Shown here: positions 43,498-51,912 of the stretch, one piece after another | Numbering within the stretch: position 1 is the stretch's first letter | Layout of the letters: every line of letters begins with the position of its first letter | NCBI GenBank assembly: GCA_900548855.1 | Contig: URMF01000008.1 | Coordinates: forward strand, 1 to 64,000 | Direction of reading: 5' to 3' | Length of the DNA: 64,000 nucleotides | DNA from: an uncultured Eubacteriales bacterium | GTDB taxonomy: Bacteria > Bacillota > Clostridia > Lachnospirales > Lachnospiraceae | Position numbers and translations under genes: made by a program | Notes under the pieces: generated by a model | Told to the model about the DNA's origin: nothing | The model's input: only the letters and a program-made list of their open reading frames with translations | Database searches by the model: none

Positions 43498-45450
43498 ATG
43501 GCAAAAAAACCGTATTACATTACCACAGCGATTGCCTACACATCGGGCAAACCACACATTGGAAACACCTATGAAATCGTGCTTGCAGACAGTATTGCAA
43601 GATATAAGCGATTTGTAGGATATGATGTCCGTTTCCAGACTGGAACAGATGAGCATGGACAAAAGATTGAATTGAAGGCAGCGGAAGCAGGAATTACACC
43701 AAAGGAATTTGTGGATAAGACAGCAGGGGAGATTAAACGTATCTGGGATTTGATGAATACTTCTTATGATAAATTCATTCGTACAACGGATGAGGATCAC
43801 GAGAGACAGGTGCAGAAGATTTTTAGGAAATTATATGATAAAGGTGATATCTATAAGGGTTATTATGAGGGGCTTTACTGTACTCCTTGTGAATCCTTTT
43901 TCACGGAATCCCAGCTGGTGGATGGAAAATGTCCGGACTGTGGAAGAGAGGTTGAGCCTGCAAAGGAAGAAGCCTATTTCTTTAAAATGAGTAAATATCA
44001 GGGAAAGCTTATTGATTATATTAATACGCATCCCGACTTTATCCAGCCGGAATCCCGTAAGAATGAGATGATGAATAATTTCCTGTTACCGGGACTTCAG
44101 GATCTTTGTGTATCCCGAACCTCTTTTAAATGGGGTATTCCGGTGGATTTTGATGACAAACATGTTGTCTATGTATGGATTGATGCATTGACCAATTATA
44201 TTACCGGTCTTGGGTTTGATTTAGATGGCAGAAGTGACAAGATGTTTGATAAATACTGGCCATGTGATTTACATTTGATTGGTAAAGATATCTTGCGGTT
44301 TCATACCATTTACTGGCCGATTATGCTCATGGCTCTTGACCTGCCGCTTCCTAAGCAGATATTCGGTCATCCATGGTTAATACAGAGCGACGGCAAGATG
44401 AGCAAGTCCAGAGGAAATGTAATTTATGCAGATGACCTGGTGGACATGTTTGGTGTAGATGCAGTACGATATTTTGTACTGCATGAGATGCCATTTGAAA
44501 ACGATGGAGTGATTTCCTGGGAGCTGTTGGTGGAGAGACTAAATTCAGATTTGGCGAATACGCTGGGCAATCTTGTTAACCGTACCATTTCCATGTCTAA
44601 TAAATATTTTGATGGTGAGGTTAATAATAAAAAGGTTTCGGAGGATGTAGATAAAGAGTTAATTGATTATGCATTAAATACCAGAATCCGTGTTTCCAAT
44701 GCCATGGATAAGCTCCGGGTGGCAGATGCCATGACTGAGATTTTCAATTTGTTTAAACGCTGTAACAAATATATTGACGAAACGATGCCTTGGGCGCTGG
44801 CAAAGGAAGAGAAAAGCAAAGACCGTCTGGCAACGGTGCTCTATAATTTAGTGGAGAGTATTGTAATCGGTGCAACCTTGCTTGAACCATATATGCCGGA
44901 GACTTCGGAAAAAATTCTTGCCCAGTTAAATGCGCCGAAGCGTAAGGTTAATGATTTGGTAAGGTTTGGCAGTTATAAATCCGGAACCAGGGTGACAGAC
45001 CAGCCGGAAATTTTGTTTGCAAGATTGGATTTGGATGAGGTGATGGCAAAGGTTGAAGCGCTTCAGCCGGAACCGGAACCAGAGCCGGTAGATGACAATC
45101 CCGGAATTGATATGGAAAAGAAGCCGGAGATTACCATTGACGAGTTTGACAAGCTGCAATTGCAGGTTGGAGAGATTATTGCCTGTGAAGAGGTAAAGAA
45201 ATCGAAAAAGCTTCTCTGTTCACAGGTTAAGGTGGGCAGTGAGGTAAGACAGATTGTTTCCGGAATCAAGACATATTATTCACCGGAGGATATGGTTGGA
45301 AAGAAGGTTGTGGTTGTGACTAACCTAAAGCCGGCTAAGCTTGCAGGTATTGAGTCTCAGGGCATGATTCTCTGTGCGGAGGATGCAGAGGGGAATCTGG
45401 CACTTGTCACGACAGAGAAGGATATACCACACGGCGCGGAAATAAGATAA
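43498..45450 (+). CDS. metG: Methionyl-tRNA synthetase
   Basis: 650 residues from ATG 43498 (AGGAGG upstream; an upstream GTG frame overlaps the T-box terminator and is rejected). HIGH-type motif KPHIGNTYE, a four-Cys zinc knuckle (CTPC, CPDC), and KMSKS in GKMSKSRGN. Residues ~545-650 are the Trbp111-like tRNA-binding (OB-fold) domain starting at ITIDEFDKLQLQVGEI. Controlled by the T-box upstream. Confidence 0.96.
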   Translation: MAKKPYYITTAIAYTSGKPHIGNTYEIVLADSIARYKRFVGYDVRFQTGTDEHGQKIELKAAEAGITPKEFVDKTAGEIKRIWDLMNTSYDKFIRTTDEDHERQVQKIFRKLYDKGDIYKGYYEGLYCTPCESFFTESQLVDGKCPDCGREVEPAKEEAYFFKMSKYQGKLIDYINTHPDFIQPESRKNEMMNNFLLPGLQDLCVSRTSFKWGIPVDFDDKHVVYVWIDALTNYITGLGFDLDGRSDKMFDKYWPCDLHLIGKDILRFHTIYWPIMLMALDLPLPKQIFGHPWLIQSDGKMSKSRGNVIYADDLVDMFGVDAVRYFVLHEMPFENDGVISWELLVERLNSDLANTLGNLVNRTISMSNKYFDGEVNNKKVSEDVDKELIDYALNTRIRVSNAMDKLRVADAMTEIFNLFKRCNKYIDETMPWALAKEEKSKDRLATVLYNLVESIVIGATLLEPYMPETSEKILAQLNAPKRKVNDLVRFGSYKSGTRVTDQPEILFARLDLDEVMAKVEALQPEPEPEPVDDNPGIDMEKKPEITIDEFDKLQLQVGEIIACEEVKKSKKLLCSQVKVGSEVRQIVSGIKTYYSPEDMVGKKVVVVTNLKPAKLAGIESQGMILCAEDAEGNLALVTTEKDIPHGAEIR

Positions 45451-45485
45451 AGATATTTCCCGGAAACAGCTGGGAAAGGCTTAAA

Positions 45486-45538
45486 AAAAGGAATGTGTAA
45501 GCAGAATGCAAAAAAGTATGCTTACATATTCCTTTTAT
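45486..45538 (+). terminator. Terminator of metG
   Basis: AAAAGGAATGTGTAAGCA / TGCTTACATATTCCTTTT hairpin with a 15-base A-rich loop and a T-rich end. Confidence 0.88.
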
Positions 45539-45633
45539 GCGTTTACAACCCCTAATGGACTGAAAAATCTTAAGATTTTCTTCACTTTTTTAACTGGTAT
45601 TCTGTAATGATTATTTAGTAATATAAACTAGGC

Positions 45634-45653
45634 AATTCTAAAGAATTCTAAAG
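45634..45653. promoter_or_regulatory. Perfect tandem 10-base repeat before the response regulator
   Basis: AATTCTAAAG occurs twice in immediate succession. OmpR-family regulators bind tandem direct half-sites of 10-11 bases, so this is a likely autoregulatory site for the adjacent regulator. A candidate promoter TTGAGA-N17-TATATT (45669-45697) lies just downstream, though it would leave almost no leader before the start codon. Confidence 0.5.
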
Positions 45654-45714
45654 TTTAATCTGTGATTATTGAGAATTTAACAAACCTGACGTATATTAGA
45701 AATGAGGTGAAAGA

Positions 45715-46407
45715 ATGACAATATTGGTTTGCGATGATGACAAAGAAATTGTAGAGGCAATATCCATTTATTTAAAACAGGAGGGCTATACAGTAATTCC
45801 TGCTTATAATGGTAAAGAAGCATTGCAGCTTGCAAAGGAGCAGGAGATTCATCTTATTATTCTGGATATCATGATGCCGGAGATGGATGGAATCCATGCA
45901 TTGTTGAAGCTTCGTGAGAACAGCTCGATACCAGTGATTTTGCTTTCGGCAAAATCAGAGGATGTGGACAAAATTCTCGGCTTAAATGTTGGTGCAGACG
46001 ATTATGTGACGAAGCCCTTTAATCCGCTTGAATTGATTGCCAGAGTAAAGTCCCAGTTGAGACGTTATACCAAGTTAGGTGGAATGGAGATACCGGACAA
46101 TAACAACATTTTGGTAAATGGTGCCATTATGCTGGATAGGGAACAAAAGCTGGTCACAGTGGATGGAGAGCCGGTGAAGCTGACTCCTACAGAGTTTAAG
46201 ATTTTACAGCTTTTAATGGAAAATGTGGGAAGTGTATTTTCATCCGCACAGATTTATGAGCGTATCTGGGAAGAGGATGCCTATGCCACGGACAATATTG
46301 TGTCGGTACATATCAGGCGTATCCGGGAAAAGATAGAGATTGACCCGAAAAATCCGGATTATGTCAAGGTTATGTGGGGTGTTGGTTACCGCATGGAGAA
46401 AAAATAA
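45715..46407 (+). CDS. OmpR-family response regulator
   Basis: 230 residues. Receiver domain with acidic pocket DDD, phospho-acceptor Asp in LILDIMMPEMDG (about residue 54) and KPF; winged-helix DNA-binding domain from ILVNGAIMLDREQ to the end (VHIRRIREKIEIDP). RBS GAGGTGA. Cognate kinase is next, 41 bases downstream. Confidence 0.94.
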   Translation: MTILVCDDDKEIVEAISIYLKQEGYTVIPAYNGKEALQLAKEQEIHLIILDIMMPEMDGIHALLKLRENSSIPVILLSAKSEDVDKILGLNVGADDYVTKPFNPLELIARVKSQLRRYTKLGGMEIPDNNNILVNGAIMLDREQKLVTVDGEPVKLTPTEFKILQLLMENVGSVFSSAQIYERIWEEDAYATDNIVSVHIRRIREKIEIDPKNPDYVKVMWGVGYRMEKK

Positions 46408-46448
46408 GAGCTTAGGACAGTTACCATTTACAAAATGAAGGAGTCGCT

Positions 46449-49088
46449 ATGAAAGAGAAAAAACTAATCCAGAAATTGTCTTATTCCACCTCGGGTAAAA
46501 GGCTTCGTGGTTTATTGTGTATGCTGACATTTTGTGCCTTAGTAGTCTCCACAGCTATTTCGTTTTATGCAATTTATACCTATGGAGATGCAATAATAAG
46601 GAACTCTGGGAAGGATTTTCGGGAAAATCCGGTTTATCAGAGTGATATAGAAAACGAAATGCTTTATCTGCTGCAGCAGATAAAGCAGGCATATGGAAAT
46701 GAATATGGGGACGGAGTTGTCACGGTTATCGATGCCTATTCTATGAGAGCATATGATTACGATTTAGGGGAGATAAGAAATGATAAGCAGAGAAACAGTC
46801 TGTCAGCCAATAGTCTGGAGGATTTAAAACCATACCTTTATAAGACAAATACAGTGGGCATAGAGAAGGATATCAGTGATTACCGCAGTGCCGTCAATGA
46901 AATTATGTACAATATACCGGAAGATGATTTTTTATATCTGGATACAGATGCGTTCCGGAATCTTTTTGTGAACAACGGTCACCTCAATGAGAACCACTGT
47001 TATTCGGACAGCTTTTCCGAAAATGCTTATTTTGTATTTGATTCTTTGTCAAAGGATGATGAAGTGGAGGTTAATCTTGAGATATCAAGCGAGGAAGCTG
47101 CAGGCCGCGTATCTGTTCAGGATATTTCTGGCAAAGAGTATGCGGTATATGACCCGGACCAGGAGGTGTTTTATTCCACCTGGGATGCATATTTTGAACC
47201 CATGGAAAGCTACATTTATTCCATATCAGAGCTAAAAGCTTATCTGCAGTCGGTTGATTTAATGCGAGCACGGTATGATAGCTTTTTAATACCACTGCTG
47301 CATTGCTATAACTATCCGGTTGAGGAAATGCTGGGTAATCCGCTGGAACAGTATGAGGTGATATTACAGGCAAAGAGCTTTCTGGCAGAATATGATACGC
47401 TTGGAGGGCTTTACTATTTTGAAGCGGGAGAGGATGTTTATACAAATGCAGGGGCATTATCTGATATCCGAAGCAGAGCGGACTGGTATTGTTTAACGAA
47501 ACCGGCTGGAGATTCGGCTGTTGTATATACAAGGAACACAAAAGAAGGCGTGTCAATGTCTGGCGAAACCACTCTTGCAAACGGAGCGGTTACCTTCCCG
47601 GAAAATATCACACTGTATTTTTCTATGGAGCCGGGGAGCCAGGTGAGAAGTGAAAGAGAGATTGTACGCCATTTCCAGGAGTATTCCTTTTATGCCAGCT
47701 ATACATTGGTGTTTCTGGCAGTGGCAGTGATGGCATTTATTTTGCTTGTTGCGCAGGCGGTGTGGCTGATAAGGACTACGGGGAGAGAGAGTAAGGAAAG
47801 CAAAGAGATTGTTCTTAACAGGTTTGACCGTATACCTACAGAGCTTTGGGCGGTTCTATGTGGTGCAGTACTGGTGGGAAGTATATTTTTTGCCTGTACC
47901 AACCCAGGTGGAATCCTTTTTAATGGTGATATTGTGAATATGTGTGTTGTGGCAGTACCATTTGCATTCTTTTTTATGATACTGACGTTGAGCTTTGCAA
48001 GGAGAATTAAGGCGCACAATCTGTGGAAGGGATCCCTGCTTTACAGGCTGGTCAGGCAGCTTTGGAATAAATCTTACTGGAAGAGGTTCCACAGTATAAA
48101 GGGAACCCATAAGCTGATGATAGTGTTTATAATCTATGCTGTAGTATGCACCCTGTGCATAGCTTTGACTTACCGGAGCCAATGGTTTGGGATGGTTTAC
48201 CTTTTATCCCTTCTTGGAGCATTTTTTGTGGTTTGCTATATTATCAGGGATGTGAACCGGATAACTCAGGGGGTGCAGGAAATAACCAGGGGAAATCTGG
48301 ACTATAAGGTAGAGGTAAACAGGAAAATCAGCCTTTACAGTGAGCTGTCAGAGGAGATTAATCATATTGGTGACGGATTGAAAAAGGCGGTGGAAACATC
48401 TCTTAAGGATGAGAGGATGAAAACAGAACTAATTACCAATGTATCACATGATTTGAAAACGCCCCTAACCTCCATCATTAATTATATTAATCTGCTGAAA
48501 ACAGAGAAAATGCCTACTCCAGAGGCAGAGCATTATGTGGAGGTATTAGACAGCAAAGCCTGGCGTCTCAGGCAATTAACCGAGGATTTGGTGGAAGCAG
48601 CGAAGGCGACCTCCGGCAACATTGAGCTTGAAATGATGCCTCTTGCTTTTGATGAACTGATGAAACAGGCATTGGGGGAGTTTGAGGACAAGTTTGTTTC
48701 CAGAGATTTGGCGGTGGTCTCACATTATCCGGAGGAACCGGCAATGGTGATGGCGGATGGGAGACGGATATACCGTATCATAGAAAACGTGCTGCAGAAT
48801 GCGTATAAATATGCGCTTCCAGGAACCAGAATATATGCGGATTTAACGGATATGGATGGAACGGTGACTCTTACGCTTAAGAATATATCAGCGGCTCCAT
48901 TAAATATCAGTCCGGATGAGCTGATGGAGCGGTTTACAAGAGGAGATGCGGCCAGAACCACAGAGGGAAGCGGACTGGGTCTCTCCATTGCAAAGGACTT
49001 GACCAGGCTGCAGGGAGGTACGTTTAAAATTATACTGGACGGCGACCTTTTTAAAGTGCTGATTGCGTTTCCAGAGTTAAAGCAGTAA
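46449..49088 (+). CDS. Sensor histidine kinase with large extracytoplasmic domain
   Basis: 879 residues. Membrane helix ~20-42, an extracytoplasmic region of about 370 residues, then six or so further helices (about 415-440, 463-483, 493-512, 555-575, 580-598), a HAMP-like linker (GVQEITRGNLDYKVE), a DHp helix with phospho-His667 in NVSHDLKTPLTS, and an ATPase domain with ENVLQNAYKYA and GSGLGLSIAKDL. The two separate membrane blocks are unusual; the layout resembles the Clostridial kinases tied to cell-wall stress. The ligand is unknown. Confidence 0.9.
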   Translation: MKEKKLIQKLSYSTSGKRLRGLLCMLTFCALVVSTAISFYAIYTYGDAIIRNSGKDFRENPVYQSDIENEMLYLLQQIKQAYGNEYGDGVVTVIDAYSMRAYDYDLGEIRNDKQRNSLSANSLEDLKPYLYKTNTVGIEKDISDYRSAVNEIMYNIPEDDFLYLDTDAFRNLFVNNGHLNENHCYSDSFSENAYFVFDSLSKDDEVEVNLEISSEEAAGRVSVQDISGKEYAVYDPDQEVFYSTWDAYFEPMESYIYSISELKAYLQSVDLMRARYDSFLIPLLHCYNYPVEEMLGNPLEQYEVILQAKSFLAEYDTLGGLYYFEAGEDVYTNAGALSDIRSRADWYCLTKPAGDSAVVYTRNTKEGVSMSGETTLANGAVTFPENITLYFSMEPGSQVRSEREIVRHFQEYSFYASYTLVFLAVAVMAFILLVAQAVWLIRTTGRESKESKEIVLNRFDRIPTELWAVLCGAVLVGSIFFACTNPGGILFNGDIVNMCVVAVPFAFFFMILTLSFARRIKAHNLWKGSLLYRLVRQLWNKSYWKRFHSIKGTHKLMIVFIIYAVVCTLCIALTYRSQWFGMVYLLSLLGAFFVVCYIIRDVNRITQGVQEITRGNLDYKVEVNRKISLYSELSEEINHIGDGLKKAVETSLKDERMKTELITNVSHDLKTPLTSIINYINLLKTEKMPTPEAEHYVEVLDSKAWRLRQLTEDLVEAAKATSGNIELEMMPLAFDELMKQALGEFEDKFVSRDLAVVSHYPEEPAMVMADGRRIYRIIENVLQNAYKYALPGTRIYADLTDMDGTVTLTLKNISAAPLNISPDELMERFTRGDAARTTEGSGLGLSIAKDLTRLQGGTFKIILDGDLFKVLIAFPELKQ

Positions 49089-49185
49089 AAAATACACATA
49101 GAATGCACAAGTTGCTCATATAATTAAATTTGAGTAATTGTACTTGCAGGACATACCGTTATATGGTTAAAAGGAGGTTTGTTTT

Positions 49186-49992
49186 ATGAAGGTAGGATTG
49201 ACCCAGATGGATATTGTCTGGGAGGATAAGGAAAAGAACATGGAAAAGGCAGGAAAGCTGATGGAGCAGGCGGCGAAGCAGGATGTGGAGCTGCTGGTAT
49301 TTCCTGAAATGACGCTGACAGGATTTACAATGAACACAGACCTTGCAGGCGAGGAAATGTTGTTTTCCCCTACCTTACGATTTTTTAAAGAGGCTTCAAG
49401 AAAATACCATATGGCAGTGGCGTTTGGTTATGTGGAAGATTTTGGAGAAGAATATTACAATAAGCTGATGATTGTTTCGGAAGGCAGGATTCTTTATGAT
49501 TATGATAAAATCCATCCATTTAATTATAGCGAAGAGGGCAGGCATTATATTGGCGGCCATGAGGTAAAGACGGCTATGCTAAAGGGAATGGAGCTTTCCG
49601 GCTTTGTGTGCTATGATTTGCGTTTTCCGGAGATTTTCCAGGCGGTATCGGGACATGCTGATATGATACTGGTTATTGCTAACTGGCCAAAGGACAGGAT
49701 TCTTCATTGGGAAACTCTTCTTCGGGCAAGGGCCATTGAAAACCAGTGCTATATTGTAGGAGTGAACCGTGCGGGCAGGGGGAATGGTCTGGAATATACA
49801 GAGAGCTCTATGGCGTTTGACCCATTGGGAGAACGGCTTACCAAGGCACACAGTAAATCAGAGCTGATGATAGTTGATGTGGCACCAGAAAAGGTAAAGC
49901 AAGTACGGGAGAGCTTTCCTTTTAAGGAAGACCGCCAAATGGAATTATATGAGAGCTTTTATAGCAAAAGCGCAGCCGTACTGTCACATTAA
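49186..49992 (+). CDS. Nitrilase-superfamily amidohydrolase
   Basis: 268 residues, RBS AAGGAGG. Catalytic triad Glu41 (FPEMTLTGF), Lys108 (YDKIHPF) and Cys142 (VCYDLRFPE) is complete. Closest by layout to omega-amidase/NIT2-type enzymes, which cleave alpha-ketoglutaramate or repair deaminated metabolites; substrate not provable from sequence. Seven bases separate its stop from that of the convergent traX. Confidence 0.88.
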   Translation: MKVGLTQMDIVWEDKEKNMEKAGKLMEQAAKQDVELLVFPEMTLTGFTMNTDLAGEEMLFSPTLRFFKEASRKYHMAVAFGYVEDFGEEYYNKLMIVSEGRILYDYDKIHPFNYSEEGRHYIGGHEVKTAMLKGMELSGFVCYDLRFPEIFQAVSGHADMILVIANWPKDRILHWETLLRARAIENQCYIVGVNRAGRGNGLEYTESSMAFDPLGERLTKAHSKSELMIVDVAPEKVKQVRESFPFKEDRQMELYESFYSKSAAVLSH

Positions 49993-49999
49993 TTTATTG

Positions 50000-50656
50000 C
50001 TACAGGTATGTGGCAAGTCCATAGAGAACCAGCAGATGAAGGGGATAAAACCAATAGAATATCATTTTGGCAGACAGTCCCCGCTTTCCGTTGTATAAAG
50101 TTATTGGAAGCATGGCAATCAGGCCATAGAGTTCAAATGCGTTAAAGAATATATATAACACCAGAGCGCATAAAATGAGTCTTACCCATGGCGTTTCCCT
50201 GGTTACATAGAATATGCAGATTAGCAATACACCTCCGATTCCATAGTCACAGTGCAGGACGATGGCGGCGGCCCAGATGAGAAGCAGGGGGATTACGAAT
50301 TTTCTTGTTGTGTTCATTTCCTCCAGGCAGAAGATGGCAAGCAATCCCAGTGCCAGTGTAAAGAAAACATTCTGATGCCCCCAGTCAAACAGGGTATTTC
50401 GGAACGCCAGGTCAAAGGGTATCTCAGACAGTATTGCAAACAGGGTAAGCCGGATTAGATAATTTAAATGGCTTCTCGTATGGTAAAAGCCTTCGACAAT
50501 GAGAAAACAGAAAATAGGAAAAGCAATCCGCCCAACTGCCCGGAATGCGGGAACAGCTGGGAAAAATATAAGTCCTACATGGTCCACAACCATGGTAATA
50601 ATGGCAATCATTTTCAAAGTAAAATTATTAAAAATTCCAAAATTCTTATTCTCCAT
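50000..50656 (-). CDS. traX: TraX family membrane protein
   Basis: 218 residues with six or seven hydrophobic segments. The N-terminal FTLKMIAIITMVVDHVG and the RAVGRIAFPIFCFLIVEGF region identify the TraX family, named for F-pilin acetylation; chromosomal members in Firmicutes have unknown targets, probably acetylating a surface component. No conjugation genes are nearby. The promoter region carries the same inverted TTGCGAAAC pair as the XRE gene at 9600. Confidence 0.86.
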   Translation of the reverse strand: MENKNFGIFNNFTLKMIAIITMVVDHVGLIFFPAVPAFRAVGRIAFPIFCFLIVEGFYHTRSHLNYLIRLTLFAILSEIPFDLAFRNTLFDWGHQNVFFTLALGLLAIFCLEEMNTTRKFVIPLLLIWAAAIVLHCDYGIGGVLLICIFYVTRETPWVRLILCALVLYIFFNAFELYGLIAMLPITLYNGKRGLSAKMIFYWFYPLHLLVLYGLATYL

Positions 50657-50692
50657 GGGGAATCCGCCCTTCTTAAATATATTTTTAGAAAA

Positions 50693-50746
50693 TTGCGAAA
50701 CTTTTTATTTTACACAACGTGCGGTTTCAAAAACTGAGTTTCGTAA
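50693..50746. promoter_or_regulatory. Inverted operator pair TTGCGAAAC/GTTTCGTAA before traX
   Basis: TTGCGAAAC at 50693-50701 and GTTTCGTAA at 50738-50746, 45 bases centre to centre, with one mismatch to the pair at 9972-10023. Located in the promoter region of traX and upstream of the divergent DivIVA-like gene. The rest of the 301-base gap is AT-rich with no gene found. Confidence 0.5.
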
Positions 50747-50957
50747 ACGTTTAGTATATTTCCATAAAGCAAAGTATAACAGACAAACTGTCAGAGTACA
50801 ACTAAATTTCCATAATTTAAGGTAGCATTTATAAGGAAATATTGTTATAATAATAACTAATAGTGCCCGTGTAATTTTGCGAAGGATAAAGAGTAAGGCT
50901 TTTAGTACAAATTTGCAATCATAAGGCATGTAGTAATGTGCGAAAGGAGATTTTATC

Positions 50958-51878
50958 ATGGCAAGAGAAGAAAGATTTAAGACAGTGTCCTTTGGTGGAT
51001 ATGATAAAGCAGCGGTGGAGCAGTTTATTGATGATATGAAAAAGTCCCATCAGCAGGATATTGCAGATTTGAAACAGACGATAAGCAAGTTAAGTGAAAC
51101 GGTAAAAAGTCTTCAGCTGGTGAAGGATAGTATGAGCTCAGAATCGAACCAGGCCATTGAAAATATGCAAAAATATAACGAATCCCTTCAGAATGAGCTG
51201 GAAAAGGCAAATCGCAAGCTGGCTGAGCAGGAGGAGAATAACAAGGGTTATTCTGACAAATTGGAGATAATTTCAAAGACACTGGTAGAGACAAATGAGC
51301 GTTGCGATGCACTGCTAAAGGAAGCAGAGGCGAAGAGCAAAAAGATGATGGAGGATGCAGAGAATCAGAGTAAAAAAATGCTTATTGAGGCAAAGGAAGA
51401 AAGTGATAAGCTTCTCAGTAATGCCAAGAGCCAGAGCAGCTATATGATGAATGAGGCGGAAAAGAAGAGCAGGAACCTGATTGAAGATTCGGAAAAGCAG
51501 AGTGAGAATATTATGCGCCGAGCAGAAGAGGAGAGAGATACCCTTCGCATTCGTGCAGAGGAGGAATATAAACAGGCAGTGGCACAGAAAAATGCAGAAT
51601 GTCAGAAAATGGTTTCCGACGCAGAGGCAGAAAAGGAAAAATTGTTAGCGGAGGCGAGAGAAAAGGTCTCTTCTATTCGGGGTTCCATGAAGAGGGAATG
51701 TGAGAATGTAAGCAATTATATGGCAAGCCTGATGCAGTCTGTGGAAGGGGTTGTTAAGGCGTGCAATGAGACGAAAGTGATTACGGATAAAGCGTTTAAG
51801 GGAATTGATGTGCCAAAGGAGAAACCTGCACTTCCGGATGAGGATGCAGAAGAGATACCGCAGATTAAGTTCAATTAA
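50958..51878 (+). CDS. DivIVA-like coiled-coil protein
   Basis: 306 residues, RBS AAAGGAGA. The N-terminal FKTVSFGGYDKAAVEQFIDDM is the DivIVA/GpsB-like membrane-curvature domain; residues ~30-270 are a continuous heptad coiled coil with repeated EAEAKSKKM, EAKEESDKL and EAEKKSRNL units of about 14-15 residues, then a conserved terminal segment. Likely a polar or septal scaffold. Upstream of a PAS protein and mreB, in line with a role in cell shape or flagellar pole placement. Confidence 0.82.
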   Translation: MAREERFKTVSFGGYDKAAVEQFIDDMKKSHQQDIADLKQTISKLSETVKSLQLVKDSMSSESNQAIENMQKYNESLQNELEKANRKLAEQEENNKGYSDKLEIISKTLVETNERCDALLKEAEAKSKKMMEDAENQSKKMLIEAKEESDKLLSNAKSQSSYMMNEAEKKSRNLIEDSEKQSENIMRRAEEERDTLRIRAEEEYKQAVAQKNAECQKMVSDAEAEKEKLLAEAREKVSSIRGSMKRECENVSNYMASLMQSVEGVVKACNETKVITDKAFKGIDVPKEKPALPDEDAEEIPQIKFN

Positions 51879-51912
51879 TTTGCAGCCGTTTAGTAAAGGA
51901 GTTACGTTACCG

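Noticed and set aside
50000..50656. TraX as evidence of a conjugative element
   Set aside because: No relaxase, coupling protein or mating-pair genes are in the window; TraX-family proteins are common on Firmicutes chromosomes.
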